DNA of 64,000 bases from Microglena sp. YARC (GCA_022414725.1 CM039462.1:98491483-98555482); one strand, 5' to 3'. Shown: positions 18,670 through 29,208, counted from the first letter of the stretch. Translations and numbers: made by a program. The notes: generated from the sequence alone by a model not told the origin.

Positions 18670-19116
18670 TCAACCGATCTTGTTGCATACGAAAACGTCT
18701 TGCTCAGGGACCATAGTCCCGATATCATTAGGACCGAACTTGCAGGTGGCCGAAACGTTTCTATGCGCCGATAAGCGCTCCTTCTCGCGAATGGCCTCAC
18801 CTTCGCGAAGCCGCATCTGTCGGAACTCTTGCGTGGAGGACATCGCCTTACGCCCCTGTAGTTGAGTGACGTCGTGGGGACGGTAGTCGGTGAACTGGCG
18901 CCCATCGGACATCACTACGTCGTTCTGAGAATGCTTCATAGACGCACCCGGACCACCAAATTGCTTGGTGAAGGGGGCAGGGGTTTCGAATGCGTTGTCA
19001 CTTGCGAAGTTCCACCGTGTGGAATTGTGACACGGAGACGCCTGAGTAAAAGGCAACAGTAGGTAACCTGTGTGACTATCAAAAGATGATGTCTCGCCAT
19101 ACGACGAGGAGGACAT
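18670..19116 (-). CDS. Virion-type protein related to the 17848 gene's class
   Basis: 148 residues, ATG 19116, intact. The motif VVMSDGRQFTDYRP and the MRLREGEAIREKERL helix are typical of short conserved giant-virus proteins often found in particles. Function unknown. A divergent copy of the 37-bp dispersed repeat begins about 20 nt upstream of the ATG. Confidence 0.55.
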   Translation of the reverse strand: MSSSSYGETSSFDSHTGYLLLPFTQASPCHNSTRWNFASDNAFETPAPFTKQFGGPGASMKHSQNDVVMSDGRQFTDYRPHDVTQLQGRKAMSSTQEFRQMRLREGEAIREKERLSAHRNVSATCKFGPNDIGTMVPEQDVFVCNKIG

Positions 19117-19129
19117 GCTACTGCGACAG

Positions 19130-19163
19130 ATTTGTTCTTAAATAAACTGGGACATTTTTTTTA
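19130..19163. repeat. Dispersed repeat copy upstream of 18670-19116
   Basis: ttgttcttaaataaactggg acattttttttaat matches the core of the 10714 copies with two substitutions. Confidence 0.5.
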
Positions 19164-19291
19164 ATATGAACTGTGTTGTGCTCGGGCAACGTTTTGGAAT
19201 TATCGTGTTTTGTCGTGTTCCGAGAAAAGCCCCAAGATTCATCGTTTAAGAAAAATGTTTCATGTTATTATTCTGTTAATAAATACACCGA

Positions 19292-20191
19292 ATGTCAAAT
19301 TCTCAACAGCAGAGACCGAAGGTTAGCAAGGCCGATCCTATGGTTAGCAAGGCCGATCCTATGGCATGGAGCCTTGGGCTGTTGATGTCCAAGGTGAAGA
19401 CCGGTCTCTACGGAACCCAAGCGAACAAGATGATACTAATCGGTATTTTGATCATTATACTAAGCACTCTCCTGTTGATCTACATCGCTCGCCGCATCAC
19501 ACGCAAGGACCTCATCAGCCAAGAAATACTAAAAAAACCGTTCAAGTTGTACGCGGGTGGGAGTTTGTCAAAGCCGTTCGTGTACAGCTCGACCAAGATC
19601 CCTTCATCAAAGAACGGCATCGAGTTCACATACAGTTTCTGGCTGTACACAAGCTCATTCGACATAACATCATTGCCAAAGCTGATCTTCACACGTGGAT
19701 TTGACATGAGCTATGGAAGTGCGTCCCCCATCGTGTACATGGACGCCAAGACCAATTCTCTGCATTTCTCCGTACGAACCAATGTATCTAACACGAATGC
19801 AACCCTAGGAGCTGTCCGGGACCATAAGTCCCAATTCCTGAACGCTACGGTCGAGTACGTACCTCTGCAGCGTTGGGTACAGTTCGCGCTCATCGTCAAG
19901 GATAACATCATGACCATCCTGATGGACGGAGAACTATACACGATCGAGAACGTCCTCGACATGCAGAAACCTAACATTAAGCCCCTAATCATTCCGCACT
20001 CCGGGGACATCTCTATAGGAAGCATGGCGGGTAGCGCAGGGCTGAAGGGGTACATCACCAAGTTCGACATATTCAACTACGCCATCAACATATCGGACGT
20101 GAAATCGATATTTTTCCACATCGGAGACGATACTATCAAAGCTAGGGTTCGGGGATTACAAAATGAGGACGCCGATCTACAAGGAAGATGA
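19292..20191 (+). CDS. Membrane-anchored LamG/concanavalin-like protein
   Basis: 299 residues, ATG 19292. Duplicated VSKADPM units at residues 10-25 come from a 21-bp direct repeat. A transmembrane helix follows (MILIGILIIILSTLLLIYIA, about 47-66), then a jelly-roll lectin/glucanase-like domain: EFTYSFWLYTSSFD, PLQRWVQFALIVKDNIMTIL, MDGELYTIENV and ISIGSMAGSAGLKGYITKFD are the strand patterns of LamG domains. This suggests a surface or inner-membrane virion protein with a glycan-binding-like head. The next gene repeats the theme (transmembrane helix plus similar domain). Confidence 0.7.
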   Translation: MSNSQQQRPKVSKADPMVSKADPMAWSLGLLMSKVKTGLYGTQANKMILIGILIIILSTLLLIYIARRITRKDLISQEILKKPFKLYAGGSLSKPFVYSSTKIPSSKNGIEFTYSFWLYTSSFDITSLPKLIFTRGFDMSYGSASPIVYMDAKTNSLHFSVRTNVSNTNATLGAVRDHKSQFLNATVEYVPLQRWVQFALIVKDNIMTILMDGELYTIENVLDMQKPNIKPLIIPHSGDISIGSMAGSAGLKGYITKFDIFNYAINISDVKSIFFHIGDDTIKARVRGLQNEDADLQGR

Positions 20192-20208
20192 AACGGTGTC
20201 CACTAATA

Positions 20209-20644
20209 TGTGAACGGCAGAACAGTAAAATGAAACATATATCGGATGGAAATAAATGTACGACATCGCCGTTAGAAAATTGGCGTTAAGAATGGTCGCT
20301 GACTTGGGTGTGTTAAAAACTTCTGTGTTTACGAACATCAGTCGCTCGCTCTACTCTGTGGAGGGGGAAACGTTTTGGTGTGGATCGAAAACGACGTGAA
20401 TTTGTAAGCAAACTTTTTGAGACGAACAAGGATTTCCACACTTGTTCAATCAACCTTAAAATGCTGAAATACGGGATGACGGGCCATTTTGTAGGACCAT
20501 CCACCGTCTGTCGCCGCTTTGTTTAATTTTACTGTTCCACCGACTGTAGAACGACTCATGTTCGTAAACACATAATTTTATAAAGGCGATATCGTACATT
20601 TATTTCCATCCGATATTATGTTTCATTTACTGTTCCACTGATTG
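20209..20644. mobile_element. Tc1/mariner-like remnant (family B), internally rearranged
   Basis: The left part (gaacagtaaaatgaaacata onwards) equals the 5' end of the element at 39456 including the first transposase codons. A truncation at about 20440 is followed by an inward-facing end aattttactgttccaccgac at 20523-20545, then a second reversed copy of the 5' end up to GATTG at 20644 and TA. It replaces the expected start region of the next gene. Confidence 0.8.
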
Positions 20645-20692
20645 TAGTCCAACAAAATTATATTATTAACGCAGCTAGTCATTCTCATTATT

Positions 20693-22486
20693 TTGCTGAC
20701 TCTGATCCTCCTAGTGTTCATTGGACCACCCAGCTCCTACATTTTTGACTGGTTGACCATGGCGGTCGTTATGCTAATTATATTCGTGAACATACAGCAA
20801 AGAAATGAAAGGGACAAACCACTTGAACCCGTATCGCCACCCACCGACGTCATGGGGTATCAGGATGGAGGAGGCGATAATAATCTTCTTCTCGAGTCAT
20901 TCGGAAACGAAAGCAGCGGAGATGTCGACATGTTAGGCAAGTATATGAACTTATTGCAAAGTACCGTTACTGCATTGCCAAATAACGCCAAATCCCCAAA
21001 GTTTGCAGAAACTTCCCAATCCCCTCATTCCAGGCAAGTAAATATAATGCCGGTGCAGGAGGCCTTGCCCGAATCGATCCTCGCAAATCTGACACTTTTC
21101 GTAAGCACCAATCGTGTGAATACCGAGGATGTCATGGTGTGGAAGAACCTCGCATACCAATCGACCTCTGAGAAGGGCTGCTTGGTCGACGGGTCCGTCG
21201 TCTCCCCGGATCTAAAGTTCAACCGCAAACCCACGTTCCTCGATAACGACAAAAATCGCCCTGCATTCCATCTCGGCACGGGGACCTCTCTGACCGGACC
21301 TCCGTCCCACCAACTAGGAATAGATGGCAACTGCAGCTTCGGCATCTTCTTCGTTGCACGGATGACGTTGCCGAATCATACCGTGGAATCTTCTACTAAG
21401 GCCTTCCGAATATTCGCCAACACGTCGTCGAACAACGCCATGACACTCATGTTTCTACCCGAACCTCAGGTCGTAGGAGTGCGCATCGGCTCCGGTGATG
21501 TAATTTTGGGCGACTCAAAGGATACCCTGCGAAAGCCGATTTACCCGGATCAGTTTTACCTGTGGATGGTCTCCAAGTCCTACTCCGACTTGGAGGTGAC
21601 GGCGGTCAATCTTGAGAACCACAGGCTAGAACCTATCACCATGCTAAGGGCCACGTTGCCTCCCATGAAAGAGCAACTAATTCTGAGCGATTTGCCGATC
21701 ACCATCAACTCGGACTACATGTGGAACGCAGGGCTCATGGCCTTTGGAATTTCTTCTATGAAGTTCTACACCAAGGATGTCTTAGACCTCGCCCAACACT
21801 ATCGCGACGTCTTCATGGACATGGACCCTGAGGTGCTCGCTTTCAAGAAAAAAATCAGAGCGCTCACCGACAAGGTGGATGCAACAAAGGAGTGCCCCTT
21901 CAACAAAGAAACTTGCTTAGCGTGCGAGGGCGCTGTCATAGACTGGAACACACCGGATTGGTACCTAGGAGATGTGCATCCAAGGTGTCTACGTGCTATC
22001 GCGAGCTTCTGTGGCGCCAACCCCAATCATAAACGATGCTTCTGCTGGGCTCCTTCTAAAATCAAAGCCAAAGACAGCTCATGCCGCAAGTACCGCTCAA
22101 TTTTCGATGGATCCTCACCGGAGGACATCCCGAAGTGCCCAAGTACGGCTCCAAAGAGGATGGTGGTGACCGCAACACCAAAGAAACCCACAACAATGCA
22201 ACCGGTGACGCCAAAGACTCTATGCCCACCACCACCACCACCCAAGTCGCCCAACCATGAATGCAGGTGTAAGCTCTGTAAAAGGGTCCATGAAATGAAG
22301 GGAAATTCCGCTAAGGGCGAATGCGGTTGCGAACAAAATCCTCCTACACCTCCTACGCCTCCAATTCACAACAACTCGAATGGAAAATGTGGTGGCAAAG
22401 TAGATTCTCCGCCTCCAATTCACAAAACATCATGCAAGTGCAAGATATGCAAAAAAGTCAAGGAAATGAAGGACCGACGGAAGTGA
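20693..22486 (+). CDS. Large membrane protein with LamG-like region and Cys/Pro-rich tail; 5' end lost to transposon
   Basis: The frame is open from 20648, immediately after the transposon end, and contains only TTG-type starts; residues from 20660 on are strongly hydrophobic (LVILIILLTLILLVFIG), so the natural ATG was probably displaced by the insertion 20209-20644. A second hydrophobic stretch follows (WLTMAVVMLIIFVNI). The middle (about residues 150-380) has a jelly-roll-like pattern similar to the upstream gene (SFGIFFVARMTLPNH, MKFYTKDVLDLAQHYRD). The C-terminal third has clustered Cys (CPFNKETCLACEGAV, HPRCLRAIASFCGANP) and repeated CKLCK/CKICK motifs between Pro-rich linkers, which may bind metal or cross-link. 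Function unknown, probably virion envelope. Confidence 0.65.
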   Translation: MLTLILLVFIGPPSSYIFDWLTMAVVMLIIFVNIQQRNERDKPLEPVSPPTDVMGYQDGGGDNNLLLESFGNESSGDVDMLGKYMNLLQSTVTALPNNAKSPKFAETSQSPHSRQVNIMPVQEALPESILANLTLFVSTNRVNTEDVMVWKNLAYQSTSEKGCLVDGSVVSPDLKFNRKPTFLDNDKNRPAFHLGTGTSLTGPPSHQLGIDGNCSFGIFFVARMTLPNHTVESSTKAFRIFANTSSNNAMTLMFLPEPQVVGVRIGSGDVILGDSKDTLRKPIYPDQFYLWMVSKSYSDLEVTAVNLENHRLEPITMLRATLPPMKEQLILSDLPITINSDYMWNAGLMAFGISSMKFYTKDVLDLAQHYRDVFMDMDPEVLAFKKKIRALTDKVDATKECPFNKETCLACEGAVIDWNTPDWYLGDVHPRCLRAIASFCGANPNHKRCFCWAPSKIKAKDSSCRKYRSIFDGSSPEDIPKCPSTAPKRMVVTATPKKPTTMQPVTPKTLCPPPPPPKSPNHECRCKLCKRVHEMKGNSAKGECGCEQNPPTPPTPPIHNNSNGKCGGKVDSPPPIHKTSCKCKICKKVKEMKDRRK

Positions 22487-22496
22487 TTGATCGAGG

Positions 22497-24329
22497 TCAT
22501 TTCATCAATGACACCTTTACTATCATGGCACTGGCTTTGTTGTCCATTTTCAATACGTTCATATCTGGATGCTCGGTAACGTGCCCATTTGACGCGGTCC
22601 ATGTAAACCGAGGGTTAGTTTTTCTGTTCTCGTAAAATGGATGATGGAAAATTGTCAGTGATGCGGTCACACCAACATCGGGTTCTATCCTGATCGAAGT
22701 GACCGAGTCCTCCAATGGACCCCAAAAAGGGTGCTTTTTAATTTCTACTCTGTATGCCTCGTCGCTCACCTTGAAATCCTGAGAAAGCTGAGTACCGGCG
22801 TAGTTAAGATGCTGGAACAAAGTAATCTTGGCCTTTTTCGGCTCCTGACTTGTCTTTCTAGCGCATGCGTTGGTTGCAGAGTCCTTCAAGATGTTAAACG
22901 CCCTCACTTCAACCCTCTTCAGAAGTGCCTCTAGACGAGTCAACCGCGACTCCTGGACTTTGTTTTTGTTGTCTACGCGTACGATTGCCAACTTCTGAAG
23001 CTCTTGTTTCTTCCCAAGGGATGTCAGATCGGATCTAGCTCTTCTGTCAAATTCACCCAGATTCTTGGTATCACTAGAGAAAACGTTCTCGTGACTCGAC
23101 ATATCATTGCTCGCACGGACGAACAACAAATGCGCACCCGACGTCCGAAGTTCTCGGTCATTTCGAATCACCCTCTCCGCATTAGAAATACTAGTACTCA
23201 TCAAGTTCTCTAGATTCAAAAGGTGTACGGTTTTAGGATCGTTCAGACATAAATTGTTTCCCCCCCCCCAGCAAATGTCACCATGCAACATTGTGTCGCC
23301 ATCGATGACATTGTCTTTGTCCACGCAAAACGAAGTCGTTTTCCCATTCAATCGACGCACGTGCACACCCCGTGTATCGGGAGGAGTGGCTCCCTTTCTG
23401 GCGCCCAGTAACACAGATCCACCAGTAACGTACACCGACCCACCTGGTCCGATCAATGAGACGTTTCCCTTCAAATCACCGCCGATGGATACGTTCGTCA
23501 ACACATCCATGTTGTCTGCTACGTCAAGATTACGTCCAACCATGGTCGAACCTGCAACCACTCCACTCCCGGCAACAATATGATCTTTTCCGGTACCGAG
23601 GTTCTTTCCCGCTAACATGTCACCCATCGCACCTGCAGATCCCATTGTGTACAAATCATCTTCGTGCATATTCGATTTGTTCAAAAAAACATCTCCTTTG
23701 ACATGAAACGTCTGTCCAACGCGAACACCATTGTTCACATCGACTCCCTTCATCCCTCTCATATCCCCATGCACTTCCGCATCTCCTTTCATATTGACAT
23801 GCTTGTTCACAGCGAGCGTACCACCAACATGCGTATCACCCTCGACAGTCATCTTCTGTACAGTCGCGTCGCCAATGACCCGTAAATCTTCACCACTGCG
23901 CAGGTTCACGCTTTCAAGCTTCGCCATGCCATTAACGTTGAGCGCGCGCAAGACCGACATATCCTGCACCTCCTTGATGCTCCCATGTATGTTTATGTTC
24001 CCTGTGACTCCCATGTTCTCCCCCACGATCAAGTTTCCGGCGTAGTATCCGTCTCGCGTTCCACAAAGCGTGTTTACGGAACCGCACGCGCGCACGGACC
24101 CCATTGGCGTCATGATCGTCGAAATCGGAGCACCCGACACTATCTCCATCGCCATCCTCTCATCTTTAGAGCCGCTACTACTGCGAATGGCCCCCAGCGC
24201 GTCGGAGTACGTCGCATCAAAACTCTCCCTCCCCCAACCACCACTATGCAAATACATATTGTAAGCGACCCCAAGCAGCAATACAAGTAAGAAGAAGACG
24301 AAGATGAACAACGATGCTGGACGCCGCAT
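22497..24329 (-). CDS. Fibre-like membrane protein, paralog 1, with beta/gamma-crystallin-like C-terminus
   Basis: I start at ATG 24329 (GTG 24362 is also in frame). A signal anchor (LFIFVFFLLVLLLGVAYNMYL) is followed by TRDGYYAGNLIVGENMGV and then about 300 residues of short Gly/Val/Asp-rich strands (GDATVQKMTVEGDTHVGGTL), the pattern of a repetitive beta-helix or trimeric fibre shaft. A coiled-coil-like segment follows (SRLTRLEALLKRVEVRAF). The last ~110 residues contain ITLFQHLNYAGTQLS and SVTSIRIEPD, resembling beta/gamma-crystallin folds. Two paralogs lie directly upstream in genome order (24939-26359, 26405-27873) and share SVLRALNVNGMA. Likely a particle surface fibre; inference. Confidence 0.7.
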   Translation of the reverse strand: MRRPASLFIFVFFLLVLLLGVAYNMYLHSGGWGRESFDATYSDALGAIRSSSGSKDERMAMEIVSGAPISTIMTPMGSVRACGSVNTLCGTRDGYYAGNLIVGENMGVTGNINIHGSIKEVQDMSVLRALNVNGMAKLESVNLRSGEDLRVIGDATVQKMTVEGDTHVGGTLAVNKHVNMKGDAEVHGDMRGMKGVDVNNGVRVGQTFHVKGDVFLNKSNMHEDDLYTMGSAGAMGDMLAGKNLGTGKDHIVAGSGVVAGSTMVGRNLDVADNMDVLTNVSIGGDLKGNVSLIGPGGSVYVTGGSVLLGARKGATPPDTRGVHVRRLNGKTTSFCVDKDNVIDGDTMLHGDICWGGGNNLCLNDPKTVHLLNLENLMSTSISNAERVIRNDRELRTSGAHLLFVRASNDMSSHENVFSSDTKNLGEFDRRARSDLTSLGKKQELQKLAIVRVDNKNKVQESRLTRLEALLKRVEVRAFNILKDSATNACARKTSQEPKKAKITLFQHLNYAGTQLSQDFKVSDEAYRVEIKKHPFWGPLEDSVTSIRIEPDVGVTASLTIFHHPFYENRKTNPRFTWTASNGHVTEHPDMNVLKMDNKASAMIVKVSLMK

Positions 24330-24365
24330 CACTTTTACATTTGTTTTCAAATTAAATGACACCGC

Positions 24366-24938
24366 CCTAATAAATAATTTTTGGACACCCGTTATAATTT
24401 GAATGAATGGTATCCCCCGAAACCCGCTACAGGTCCCCGTGGTTCACTATGTCGGCACCCCAACCGTTTCTAAAAAGCAACGATACATGCATGCAAGTTT
24501 GACCCTGTCAGCTCCCGGCCACTGACTGGGGATGCACATTGATTGTCTCATTGTATCTACTACAAAATTCATTGACAAGTGGAACTAAGTCTTTACACTG
24601 TCCACGGAGTTTGCTCCTTTTTCTTGTAAAACCAATGAGTTTAATGAAACGATACACTGTTTTAGTTGATAATCGTAAATTGTGAGTACTTTAAAAAAAT
24701 GCAACAACACCTCTTGCGGTTGTGCTATTAGTTGACAATAAAAACGATTTTAAAAAATCCTTGTTCGTCTCAAAAAGTTTGCTTACAAATTCACGTCGTT
24801 TTCGATTCACACCAAAACGTTTCCACCTCCACAGAGTAGAGCGAGCGACTGATGTTCGTAAACACAGAAGTTTTTAACACACCCAATTCAGAAACCATTC
24901 TTAACGCCAATTTTCTAACGGCGATGTCGTACATTTAT
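24366..24938 (-). mobile_element. Remnants: dispersed repeat (24366-24440) and 5' half of Tc1/mariner-like transposase (24540-24938)
   Basis: 24540-24938 is a reverse-strand, decayed copy of the transposase 5' half seen at 39480-39890 (LTLRMVADLG-type start, then WKRFGVN, KLFETNK), with stops and a poly-T shift. The intervening 24441-24539 has no recognised content. The remnant abuts the C-terminus of paralog 2 and appears to have replaced its end. Confidence 0.75.
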
Positions 24939-26359
24939 TTATTTCCCCAGCTTATTTATTTCACAAACAGGTTTGGTTGACCGATTCAATGTATCGTACA
25001 TCGATCCATCCAAATTGATTATCATATTCTCCAGACGTTTCAGACGATTATCTTGCGTAATGTTGTGATTTTCAACACGCTGTATGTAATTATTCTGTCG
25101 TTCCTCCCGGTTCCGAATGTATTGGATACCGGACGCAATGGCGTTATCCTTAATTACAAATTGTCTCACCCTCTCATAATATTCCGCAGTGTGCTCTTTA
25201 ATCATTTGAAACATCTGATCGTACTTTTTATTCGTGTCGCTAGTAAAGTGTGCCAACTGTTTAGTTTTATCCGTCTGGGCTCCTGTGATCTTACTACCCA
25301 TAGTCTTATCCAACTGAAGGAGACCGTCAACAACTGACCCATCCATACACACCTTATCTGAGTTCCAACAAACGTCGCCGTATACGTTCGTCCGACCGCC
25401 TATGACGTTGGCTTTGTTCACCCCAAAAGAAGTCCATGTACCGTCATCGCGTTTCAAGTGAACACCCTTCTGAGATTTTCCCAAACCACCCAGAACAACC
25501 GATCCGCCGGCAACGCCATCGATGTCGCGCACGGTGAGTCCACTCGACCCATGCACGTTGAGATCCTTGTTGGCGCTTAAGTTACCACCGATATTCACGT
25601 CGGGACCATGCACGATTAGGCTCTTCCCTAAAACCATCCGCTTCCCCAGAAGCTGATCTCGACCAACGTGACTACCTCCAGACACGATGCGGTCCTTGGC
25701 AGTGATCAGATTACCGCGCAACACGGCGTTTCCCATGACACCCCAGTCTCCTTGGGTCCACGAGCTCCTGCCAGTAACAGTCGACCCAATAAGAACAGCG
25801 TTGCCGTCCACCGACAACCCCCGGCCGACTCGCATACCCCCCATCGCGTCTAACTCCTGCATAGCACGCACATTCCCCCCAACTACGGCATTACCTTTCA
25901 CCACAGTCCGCCCGTCCACCGATAGCTCGCCTGCCACTCGTGCACCGTTCGCAACATCTAGTCGTCCGATATCCGTGGTCCCGCTAACAACCAATGAACC
26001 TCCCACTCTCGTCCTGAGCAAATTCGCCATACCGTTAACGTTCAGTGCGCGCAAGATGGACGCGTTGGCGACCTCGCTGATGTTCCCACGGATGCACACG
26101 TCATTTCGGCGTTCTCGCCGACGACCAGTTTGCCAGCGTAGTACCCGTCGGGCGATGTGCACATCTGTTGGACGGGACCGCATACGCTTATTGCACCGAA
26201 CGGAGTATCGACCTTTTTGTTCGGCGCAGAGATAGGTAGTATTTGTTGCGTCGGCGTTGCTGAGGAACCACCACCATCAAAGCGTTCCTCCCCCTTAATT
26301 CGAACGCCTGCAATGGTTGCGCACACAATCAACACAATGATAAGCAGAACGATAAACAT
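24939..26359 (-). pseudogene. Fibre-like membrane protein, paralog 2, one frameshift
   Basis: ATG 26359 opens with a transmembrane helix (FIVLLIIVLIVCATIAGVRI), then SPDGYYAGKLVVGENAEM, equivalent to paralog 1. At about 26100 the frame shifts and continues as CIRGNISEVANASILRALNV, again equivalent, followed by the Gly/Val strand repeats (GGSLVVSGTTDIGRLDVANG). A coiled-coil tail (YIQRVENHNITQDNRLKRLE) leads to a stop at 24939 inside transposon-derived sequence, so the C-terminus may be truncated. It lacks the crystallin-like module of paralog 1. Confidence 0.68.
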
Positions 26360-26404
26360 AGAGTTGGACTGGCATCAACGTTTTTGAATTTAAATACATT
26401 AAAA

Positions 26405-27873
26405 TCAATCTTTAATTGGAGGACAACATGACGTGGTCACTGCAGTATTCATTGCGCTTAGAGTCTTGTTCTGCAATACATTGAAAGCAGCCTCAAGGCG
26501 CTCGAGACGAACATCTTGCATATTGTCCTCCTGATTGACGGCATCGAGGTGGGGGGTATCCAAGTCATAGAGCGTGTTAATTTTATCAATGCGGAGTTTC
26601 GCGTCAGCATCATCGTTATCCAGTTTCCCGAAGGTTGATTTCTTAACAGCATCGTGATCACCAAACCTCTTATCGAGAGAACTTAACACATTGACGGTTT
26701 GTTTTGACAAACTATCAAAACCTATCCTGACAAGGTCGTTGAACCGGCCGTTGAGAAATCTCTCCAATCTCAACAAACGAGATACGTTGTTCACGTCAAG
26801 ACAAGAGGTGCCTGTGCAAAGTTTGCCATTGATAACTAAGGGACCCGCGATGGAGTTTGCACCATTGTTTCCGAATATCGTGTAACCCTGTCCACCGTTC
26901 CTCTTCACACGCATCTGCGAACCCTTGCTCTTTATCTCATCCACCCCTGGTTCGGTGACGACCAGGGACCCGTGAGGGATTTTCAGAGCACCCTGCACTA
27001 TGGCTTGGCTCCCTACCACCACGTTATTGGAGACAGACACATTACCGCCGACATTCGCGTTCTTCCTAACCCGAGCGCTCCTACCCACATTCGCGTTCCC
27101 TGCTATTACGTGATTCCCCAACACTATCTGATCGCGTCGTGTGACATTGTCCTTCCCAACGATCGTGCGCCTGCCGACGATAACATCGTCACCCCATACA
27201 CCAGCATCGCCACCAACTAACTGATCCTTCTTTGTAAAAACGTCCCCTCTAAACGCGATCGGCGTGTCCCCCCCACCGTCAATCCTCGTGACACCCTTGT
27301 TTGTAAGCCTTCCCTGCACCACCGCGTCGGACTCGAATCTGGTATTGGATCCTGTCGATTTTAGATTTCCTCGCAAATGCACGTCGTCCATTGAGACCAT
27401 CCTCCCCAACATTGCGTTGCTACTTTTTGCAGAGAGGTTAGAGGACACCGATATGTTATTAATATTTGCCATCCCGTTAACAGAAAGTGTGCGCAACACC
27501 GAGAGGTCCGTCACGTCCTGGATGCTTCCTAATACCTTTAGGTCCCCTCCGACACCGGTGTTCCTCCCCACTAGGAGGTCGCCTTCGAAGTAGCCGTCGC
27601 GTGCGCCACACATCTGGCGAGCTGTGCTGCATGCCTGGATCTTTCCGACTTTCGTCATCACATTCGACACTGCGGGCGACTGTTGTTGAATCTGGTCCCT
27701 CCTTTGTTGGTCAAAATGCTCTGCGCCTCCCCCCCTCCTGAGCAAAGGTATAGCGCTACAACGAACACGATAACGATTCCGAAGAGAAAACAATAAAATA
27801 AGACACTCTCAAATCCGAATCCGAATCCGTTTCCAATGCTACTGATACCTGTACGATCGCAGTTGCATGCCAT
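26405..27873 (-). pseudogene. Fibre-like membrane protein, paralog 3, frameshift at C7 run
   Basis: The natural start is ATG 27873: MACNCDRTGISSIGNG, then a transmembrane helix (VLFYCFLFGIVIVFVVALYL). At the homopolymer ccccccc (about 27728-27734) the frame shifts by one into AEHFDQQRRDQIQQQ and the common core (ARDGYFEGDLLVGRNTGV, SVLRTLSVNGMANIN). The shaft again consists of short strand repeats (GRRTIVGKDNVTRRDQIVLG), ending with DVRLERLEAAFNVLQNK and a CC tail. The homopolymer position makes sequencing error a real alternative to mutation. Confidence 0.68.
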
Positions 27874-27990
27874 TTCACATGTTGAAACGTAACACTTTTT
27901 TCAATCATTCAGGTCACATTCTATCCAAGAATCAATGCGCGCGGGTTCCACTAAACAAAAAAATATTGGGCTCTTACAAAGATTCACGAC

Positions 27991-28501
27991 ATGGCTGGTA
28001 CGGACCCCCACCCCGTCGTCGCATCATTGAGTAGTAGTCGCCCCCCCCGCAGGAAAAAAAGAGGCCATCCTAAATCGGTGTCTTTTGCACCCACACCCAA
28101 TGCAGAAGAGCAGCGATCAATTTCGTCCGCGTCCAATGAAATGTTTGAGCAGCATGATGATACGGGGAAGAATGAGAGTTGCGCCCCATCATCCTCGGAA
28201 CGACCAGAATCTAGGAGAATCTCTGGAAACCCGGATTGGCGATGGTTGTACAGCGGCGGAGGAAATGAGGAGGCACTATTCACGATCAATGTATCCGACA
28301 CACTTGGCGAGGAGTACCGCCCCTTGTTTTTCGACATAGCGCGTATGATATGTCTCCACGCCACCATTCAGTTCATGTCATACGTAGGTGGACAGACACA
28401 ACGTTTTTTTTTTGCCTGAATTTGTCGAGATCCTCTTGTACATAATCATCGGTACCATGTTGTTTTGGCTGGTCATCCGTAAAATAGTATGGCTCGCGTA
28501 G
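27991..28501 (+). pseudogene. Small C-terminally anchored protein, frameshift at T10 run
   Basis: ATG 27991, hydrophilic Ser/Arg/Pro-rich N-terminus (RPPRRKKRGHPKSVSFAP), then NPDWRWLYSGGG and FFDIARMICLHATIQFMSYV. The frame breaks in the T run at 28401-28410; shifted by one it continues as FLPEFVEILLYIIIGTMLFW and WLVIRKIVWLA to TAG 28499-28501, a transmembrane segment. About 166 residues if restored in register. Unknown virion-type membrane protein. Confidence 0.5.
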
Positions 28502-28526
28502 ACTGAACACCGTTCGATTGAATATT

Positions 28527-28910
28527 TCAGTTGAATATTTCTCCACACACGTTCTTGACATCATTAACATTTTGTGAAATAGCATCCAACTTGGACATCA
28601 AGACATTCCGCCGATCAATGTCAGAGGCATCTCTATTATTAGGGTTTCTGGAATGCCCAGAATCACGGCGTCCAGACACTTTTCGACTAGTAGACGTAGT
28701 ATTATTACCAACCTTCCTATTCTTACCCCCCTCGTATGTTTTGAAGCCCCCAACAATTGAGCTGCCACCACACTTTGCGATTGACGCTTCGGTTATGCCA
28801 TTAAACCCATTTGCGCTATCGATTCCATCCTCCCCGCTAGATAACACAACAACAGGCGGCCGGTTACGACCCGTTTCGTTACAGGAATAATTAGAAGAAG
28901 GGGGGACACG
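28527..28910 (-). pseudogene. C-terminal part of viral gene split by the LTR element
   Basis: Continues, in the correct frame, the protein that starts at about 34133 and is interrupted at 33169 (the 5-bp ACACG duplicated by the insertion encodes the junction). This part has a Ser/Arg-rich linker and a helical end (MSKLDAISQNVNDVKNVCGE). No family recognised. Its apparent upstream Met-Leu-Ile belongs to the LTR. Confidence 0.7.
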
Positions 28911-29208
28911 TATCAGCATGAATAGCGGTGCTCTCGCTTGTTTTATGCCTTGGTGACTCCTTGTGTACTCCCTTAGAACTATCGGTCCTGACAGTACTAG
29001 GTCAGCTTCCTGTTGACTGCGTCATCGGTTCTTCTGACACGCGCTGTCTAGCCTGTACCCTGATCAGGTTCCAGGCTACCGCCCCCTTTCCTCCACTGGT
29101 GCCCCTTAATGGGTCTCCTATGCTTGTAACTTATTCTCGTCTCCGCATTTATAGATTGGCGTGCTGCACACACAAAGTCCACTCTCCGGAGTGTTTTCCA
29201 AGCTGATA
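28911..29208. repeat. 5' LTR
   Basis: 298 bp, TATCAGC...GCTGATA; pairs with 32871-33168. A short open frame within each LTR (from 28928 and 32888) is a shared LTR sequence, not a gene. Confidence 0.85.
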
